A stretch of DNA of 9,172 nucleotides. Source: Nodosilinea sp. BSH.14 (GTDB lineage: Bacteria > Cyanobacteriota > Cyanobacteriia > Phormidesmidales > Phormidesmidaceae). Below, one piece after another: positions 5,962 to 9,172 of this stretch. Each line of letters starts with the position of its first letter. Position 1 is the first letter of the stretch. The notes under the pieces are model-generated. The model worked only from the letters and a program-made list of their open reading frames with translations, was not told where the DNA came from and ran no database searches. The position numbers were made by a program, and so were the translations under genes. The DNA is taken from assembly GCA_023264315.1 (NCBI GenBank), contig JALQST010000107.1, positions 1 to 9,172 on the forward strand, written 5' to 3'.

Positions 5962-8706
5962 TCAGGCTTTGCCAAACAAATCCAATTGCTCGGAGGGGTC
6001 GTAGGGCTGGCTGTGATCGCGGACGCGGCGGCGGGGTTTTGGCGTTCTGGGCGCTTCCCCCCGCAATCCCACGGCGATGGTGCTGTGGCGCTCAATTTCC
6101 TGCATCACGTCCCTAGCCCGCTGAATTACCGAAGGAGGCAGGCCGGCCAAACGCCCCGCCTCAATGCCGTAGGATTTGTCGGCCCCACCGGGTTGTACCT
6201 GGTGCAGAAAGATAATCTGGTCGGGCATTTCTTTGACTGTGACCTGATAATTCGCCACGTTGGATACTAGGGCCGAGAGTTCGTTGAGTTCGTGGTAGTG
6301 GGTGGCGAAAATGGTGCGGGCTTGCAGGTCGAGGGCCAGGTATTCCGCCACGGCCCAGGCGATGGAGAGGCCGTCGAAGGTGGCGGTACCGCGCCCAATT
6401 TCGTCCAATAGCACCAGGGATCGCGGCGTGGCGTGGTTGAGGATGTTTGCCGTTTCGTTCATTTCCACCATAAAGGTGGATTGGCCGCTGGCCAGGTCGT
6501 CCACAGCGCCCACACGGGTAAAGATGCGATCACACACCCCCAACTGGGCAGATTTGGCGGGAACAAAACTGCCCACCTGGGCCATCAGTTGAATCAGCCC
6601 CACCTGGCGCAGATAGCAGCTTTTTCCGCTAGCGTTTGGCCCGGTGAGAATAATCAAATCCTGATCGGCGGGGGACTCGCGATCTGCGGGGATGGTTCCC
6701 AGATAAATGGAGTTGGGCACAAAGAATCCGGCGGGTAGCAGTTGCTCAACGACGGGATGGCGGCCCTCGGTGACAGCAATGGCGCGGGAATCTTCGATCT
6801 CAGGGCGGCAATAGCCCTGGAATACCGCGACTTCGGCGAGACCGCACAACACATCAGCAGCGGCGACGGCAGCGGCCACCTTGCGGATCAGGCCCGCCTG
6901 GGCACCCACCGTTTCCCGCAGTTGGTTGAAAATTTCGTACTCCAGGGCGTTGATCTCCGCCTCAATGTTGAAGACTCGCGCTTCCCGTTCCTTCAGTTCG
7001 GGGGTGATGTAGCGCTCTTCGTTGGTGAGGGTTTGCTTGCGGATGTAGTCGTCGGGGGCTTGGTCGACACGGGCGCGGGAAATGCTGATGTAGTAGCCAA
7101 AGGCTTTGTTGAAGCCGACTTTGAGAGTGGAAATCCCGGTGCGCTTACGTTCAGTGGGTTCCAGTTCGGCGATCCATTTTTGGTCATCCACCGCCTGCTG
7201 CCGGAGGTTGTCCAGTTGGGCGTTCACCCCATCACGGATCAGGTGGCCCTCGGTCAGATACAGGGGCGGATTTTCCACCAAATGCGCCCGCAGGGTTTGG
7301 CCCAGTTGCTCTAGTTCTGGGGGCACGGACTGTAGGGCTTTTAGGTAAGGAGATTTGGCCCGTTCCGCCAGCGCCGCCAAGTCCGGCAGTCGTAGAAAGG
7401 ATTCCGCCAGGGCCACCAAGTCCCGCGCATTGGCCGTCCCTGATCCGGCCCGACCCGCCAGCCGTTCTAGGTCATAAATGTGCCGCAGACGATGCTGGAG
7501 CATTTGCCGCAAATTGCCGTCCTGCAACAGTTCCGCAATCGTGTCCTGTCGCGCCTGGATGCCCTTCACCTCCAGCAGCGGTTGCAGCAGCCATCGCCGC
7601 AGGGTGCGCCCGCCCATCGCCGTCACGGTGCGATCTAGCGCCCACAGCAGGGATCCGTTGTAGGTGCCGTCCCGCTGGGTTTGGGTGATTTCCAAATTGC
7701 GGCGGGTTTGGTGGTCGATCACCAGGTAGGCCGACAGGGTGTAGGTGCTGAGGGGCTGCAACGGAGCCTGCACCGTCTTTTGGGTGTCCTCCAGGTAATC
7801 CAGCAGGCCGCCCGCCGCCCGCACCGCCAGGGGCAAATGATCGCAGCCCAGGCCCTCTAATGACCGCAGCCGAAACCGTTGCAGCAAGCGCTGTCGGGCC
7901 TCACTTTGACTAAAGGGGCCTTGGGGCCGCAGGGTATAGCAAAACTGGCGGGGCAGATAGTCCGGCAACTGATCCGACCTGTCCCCCGGTCGCAGCATCG
8001 CCCCCAGGTTAGGCGCATCCACCGGAAACAGCACCTCAGCGGGTTGCAGCCGCAGCAGTTCCTGGGCCAGGGCCTCCGTATCTTCCCCCTGAGTCGTCAA
8101 AAATTCCCCGGTTGAGACATCGGCAAAGGCCAGCCCCCAATGGTGCCCCGCCACCACCACCGAGGCCAAAAAGTTATTCTGGCTGGCGCTCAGCATCCCC
8201 TCTTCAATCACCGTGCCGGGGGTGATGACGCGGGTTACTTCCCGCTTCACCAAGCCCTGAGCCTGGGCGGGGTCTTCCACCTGGTCGCAGATGGCAATGG
8301 CATAGCCCTTTTCCACCAGCCGCGTGCAGTAGCGATCCAGCGCGTGATGGGGAATCCCCGCCAGGGGCACCTTGCCAATCGCCTTGCCAGCATCCTTACT
8401 GGTCAGCACCAGTTCCAGCTCGCGGGCAATGGCAATGGCATCCTGAAAAAAGGTCTCAAAAAAATCCCCCACCCGGTACAGCACCAGGGCATGGGGATAC
8501 TGCTCCTTCATCTCCACGTAGTGCCGCATCATCGGCGTTAGATCGTCCCAGTTCACCGAGCGATGGTCGGCGTAGCGCACCGTATGTTTGGCCAACCGCT
8601 CCGGTAGGTCAAGCTGCGCCGGGGATAAATCCGTGGGGGACAACTGAGCGGAGGGTGCATCCACAGAGGATGACTCGATGGGGGAATCTGCGGGAAAACC
8701 GGACAT
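5962..8706 (-). CDS. mutS: DNA mismatch repair protein MutS
   Basis: MutS scans newly copied DNA for mismatches and small loops, then recruits MutL in an ATP-dependent way. The 914-residue protein is complete, slightly longer than E. coli MutS because of an extra Ser/Pro/Ala-rich head of about 50 residues, a kind of extension common in cyanobacteria. The mismatch-reading motif is Phe82-x-Glu84 in GDFFETF. Connector, lever and clamp domains follow. The ATPase has Walker A GPNASGKS (689-696), the STFMVEMNET block (743-752), Walker B LVLLDEIGRG (764-773, Asp768 and Glu769) and the ATHYHEL histidine loop (801-807). The C-terminus carries QLDLF (907-911), a good match to the sliding-clamp binding motif, after a basic linker (PRRRVRD, 891-897). 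This is MutS1: the mismatch motif rules out MutS2, which also has a Smr domain. No Shine-Dalgarno sequence precedes the ATG, and no terminator follows the stop. Confidence 0.97.
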   Translation of the reverse strand: MSGFPADSPIESSSVDAPSAQLSPTDLSPAQLDLPERLAKHTVRYADHRSVNWDDLTPMMRHYVEMKEQYPHALVLYRVGDFFETFFQDAIAIARELELVLTSKDAGKAIGKVPLAGIPHHALDRYCTRLVEKGYAIAICDQVEDPAQAQGLVKREVTRVITPGTVIEEGMLSASQNNFLASVVVAGHHWGLAFADVSTGEFLTTQGEDTEALAQELLRLQPAEVLFPVDAPNLGAMLRPGDRSDQLPDYLPRQFCYTLRPQGPFSQSEARQRLLQRFRLRSLEGLGCDHLPLAVRAAGGLLDYLEDTQKTVQAPLQPLSTYTLSAYLVIDHQTRRNLEITQTQRDGTYNGSLLWALDRTVTAMGGRTLRRWLLQPLLEVKGIQARQDTIAELLQDGNLRQMLQHRLRHIYDLERLAGRAGSGTANARDLVALAESFLRLPDLAALAERAKSPYLKALQSVPPELEQLGQTLRAHLVENPPLYLTEGHLIRDGVNAQLDNLRQQAVDDQKWIAELEPTERKRTGISTLKVGFNKAFGYYISISRARVDQAPDDYIRKQTLTNEERYITPELKEREARVFNIEAEINALEYEIFNQLRETVGAQAGLIRKVAAAVAAADVLCGLAEVAVFQGYCRPEIEDSRAIAVTEGRHPVVEQLLPAGFFVPNSIYLGTIPADRESPADQDLIILTGPNASGKSCYLRQVGLIQLMAQVGSFVPAKSAQLGVCDRIFTRVGAVDDLASGQSTFMVEMNETANILNHATPRSLVLLDEIGRGTATFDGLSIAWAVAEYLALDLQARTIFATHYHELNELSALVSNVANYQVTVKEMPDQIIFLHQVQPGGADKSYGIEAGRLAGLPPSVIQRARDVMQEIERHSTIAVGLRGEAPRTPKPRRRVRDHSQPYDPSEQLDLFGKA

Positions 8707-8767
8707 GGCGGACGTTAGGGGCGATCAGCTAGGAATGGTGATCCAGGGCGGCTATGGATCCTGGCTT

Positions 8768-8773
8768 ATTCTA
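8768..8773 (-). promoter_or_regulatory. Possible -10 box for mutS
   Basis: TAGAAT on the minus strand matches five of six -10 consensus bases and sits about 60 bp before the mutS ATG in the 114-bp gap after the protease remnant. No -35 match is present at 16-18 bp. A small inverted repeat (GATCCA/TGGATC at 8740-8745 and 8755-8760) lies between this box and the start and might form a leader hairpin. Confidence 0.3.
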
Positions 8774-8820
8774 TCGCCCGAAACCCAGCGACGGATCCCC
8801 CCGATGCCAAGGTTCTGAGG

Positions 8821-9172
8821 CTAGGGCGAGCATGGATCAAGTGATTGCCATTGGCCAGCAAATTGAAGCGACATGGAATGAACCACATGGGCCCGAACCA
8901 CTTGCCGTGCAATATTTCCCTCTGGCGTTTTGACGCTGTCTTCAGAAATCTCTAACACATCAGGCGACTGGGCGAGTTGCCGAATTTGGGCAGGTGTGAG
9001 CGTGGCATACACCACAGGTTCATACGGATCCCCACTCACTTGGGTGGCACCAACCGCTGCAACCTGACTAAGACCCCGCTGCACAAAGGGAGCCACTGCC
9101 GCTGCCCGCGCTGAATTCACTTGATTTTGCAGGGTGGTCAGTTGCTCAGCAGACATCTGCTCAGGCCGATTG
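8821..9172 (-). CDS. Propeptide-only fragment of a subtilisin-like (S8) protease, probably a truncated gene (5' end outside window)
   Basis: The frame is open from the window edge (an internal Met lies at 9154-9156) to a TAG at 8821-8823, giving about 116 residues. The core YEPVVYATLTPAQIRQLAQS, followed by a PDVLEISED segment, matches the end of an inhibitor I9-type propeptide, the part that helps a subtilase fold and then blocks it until cut off. After it, VVRAHVVHSMSLQFAGQWQS looks like the lead-in to the catalytic domain, usually followed by VAVLDTG with the catalytic Asp. Here the chain reads LDPCSP and stops. No HGTH or GTSMA block is found in the 114 bp before mutS in any frame I checked. 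The simplest reading is a decayed or deleted protease; a free-standing propeptide inhibitor is the alternative. The true start and any signal peptide are not visible. Confidence 0.6.
   Translation of the reverse strand, partial: NRPEQMSAEQLTTLQNQVNSARAAAVAPFVQRGLSQVAAVGATQVSGDPYEPVVYATLTPAQIRQLAQSPDVLEISEDSVKTPEGNIARQVVRAHVVHSMSLQFAGQWQSLDPCSP

Overview
The window looks like chromosomal DNA from a GC-rich, probably filamentous-type cyanobacterium. Three things point this way. The ATPase-protease is closest, from memory, to the cyanobacterial FtsH4 lineage. The gene at the left edge has the layout of cyanobacterial DUF4912 envelope proteins. There is one exact HIP1 octamer (GCGATCGC, 2727-2734), an element highly enriched in cyanobacterial genomes. 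I cannot name the genus. No tRNA, rRNA, insertion sequence, CRISPR array or phage gene is visible.

All supported genes lie on the minus strand, so the reading order is right to left. At 9172-8821 is the tail of an S8-type (subtilisin-like) protease: it has a propeptide but stops where the catalytic domain should begin, so it is probably a gene remnant. Next is mutS (8706-5962), a complete mismatch-recognition ATPase. Then comes a small secreted protein (5787-5422) with two cysteine pairs, followed by the only textbook Rho-independent terminator in the window (5373-5345). Then ftsH (5149-3254), a complete membrane-bound AAA+ zinc protease, and 44 bp after it a 102-residue protein of unknown function (3209-2901), probably in the same transcript. 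Then fumC (2795-1401), class II fumarase, with its own promoter-like leader. After a 573-bp intergenic region rich in inverted repeats comes a signal-peptide protein (827 to beyond base 1), most likely of the DUF4912 family.

Functionally this is mostly housekeeping: DNA repair (mutS), membrane protein quality control (ftsH) and central carbon metabolism (fumC), mixed with poorly characterised envelope or secreted proteins. The genes do not form one pathway. The only likely operon is ftsH with the 102-residue gene. I found no convincing new multi-gene system. The points most worth checking are the truncated protease next to mutS, the palindrome cluster upstream of the DUF4912-like gene, the cysteine-paired secreted protein, and the unknown gene behind ftsH.
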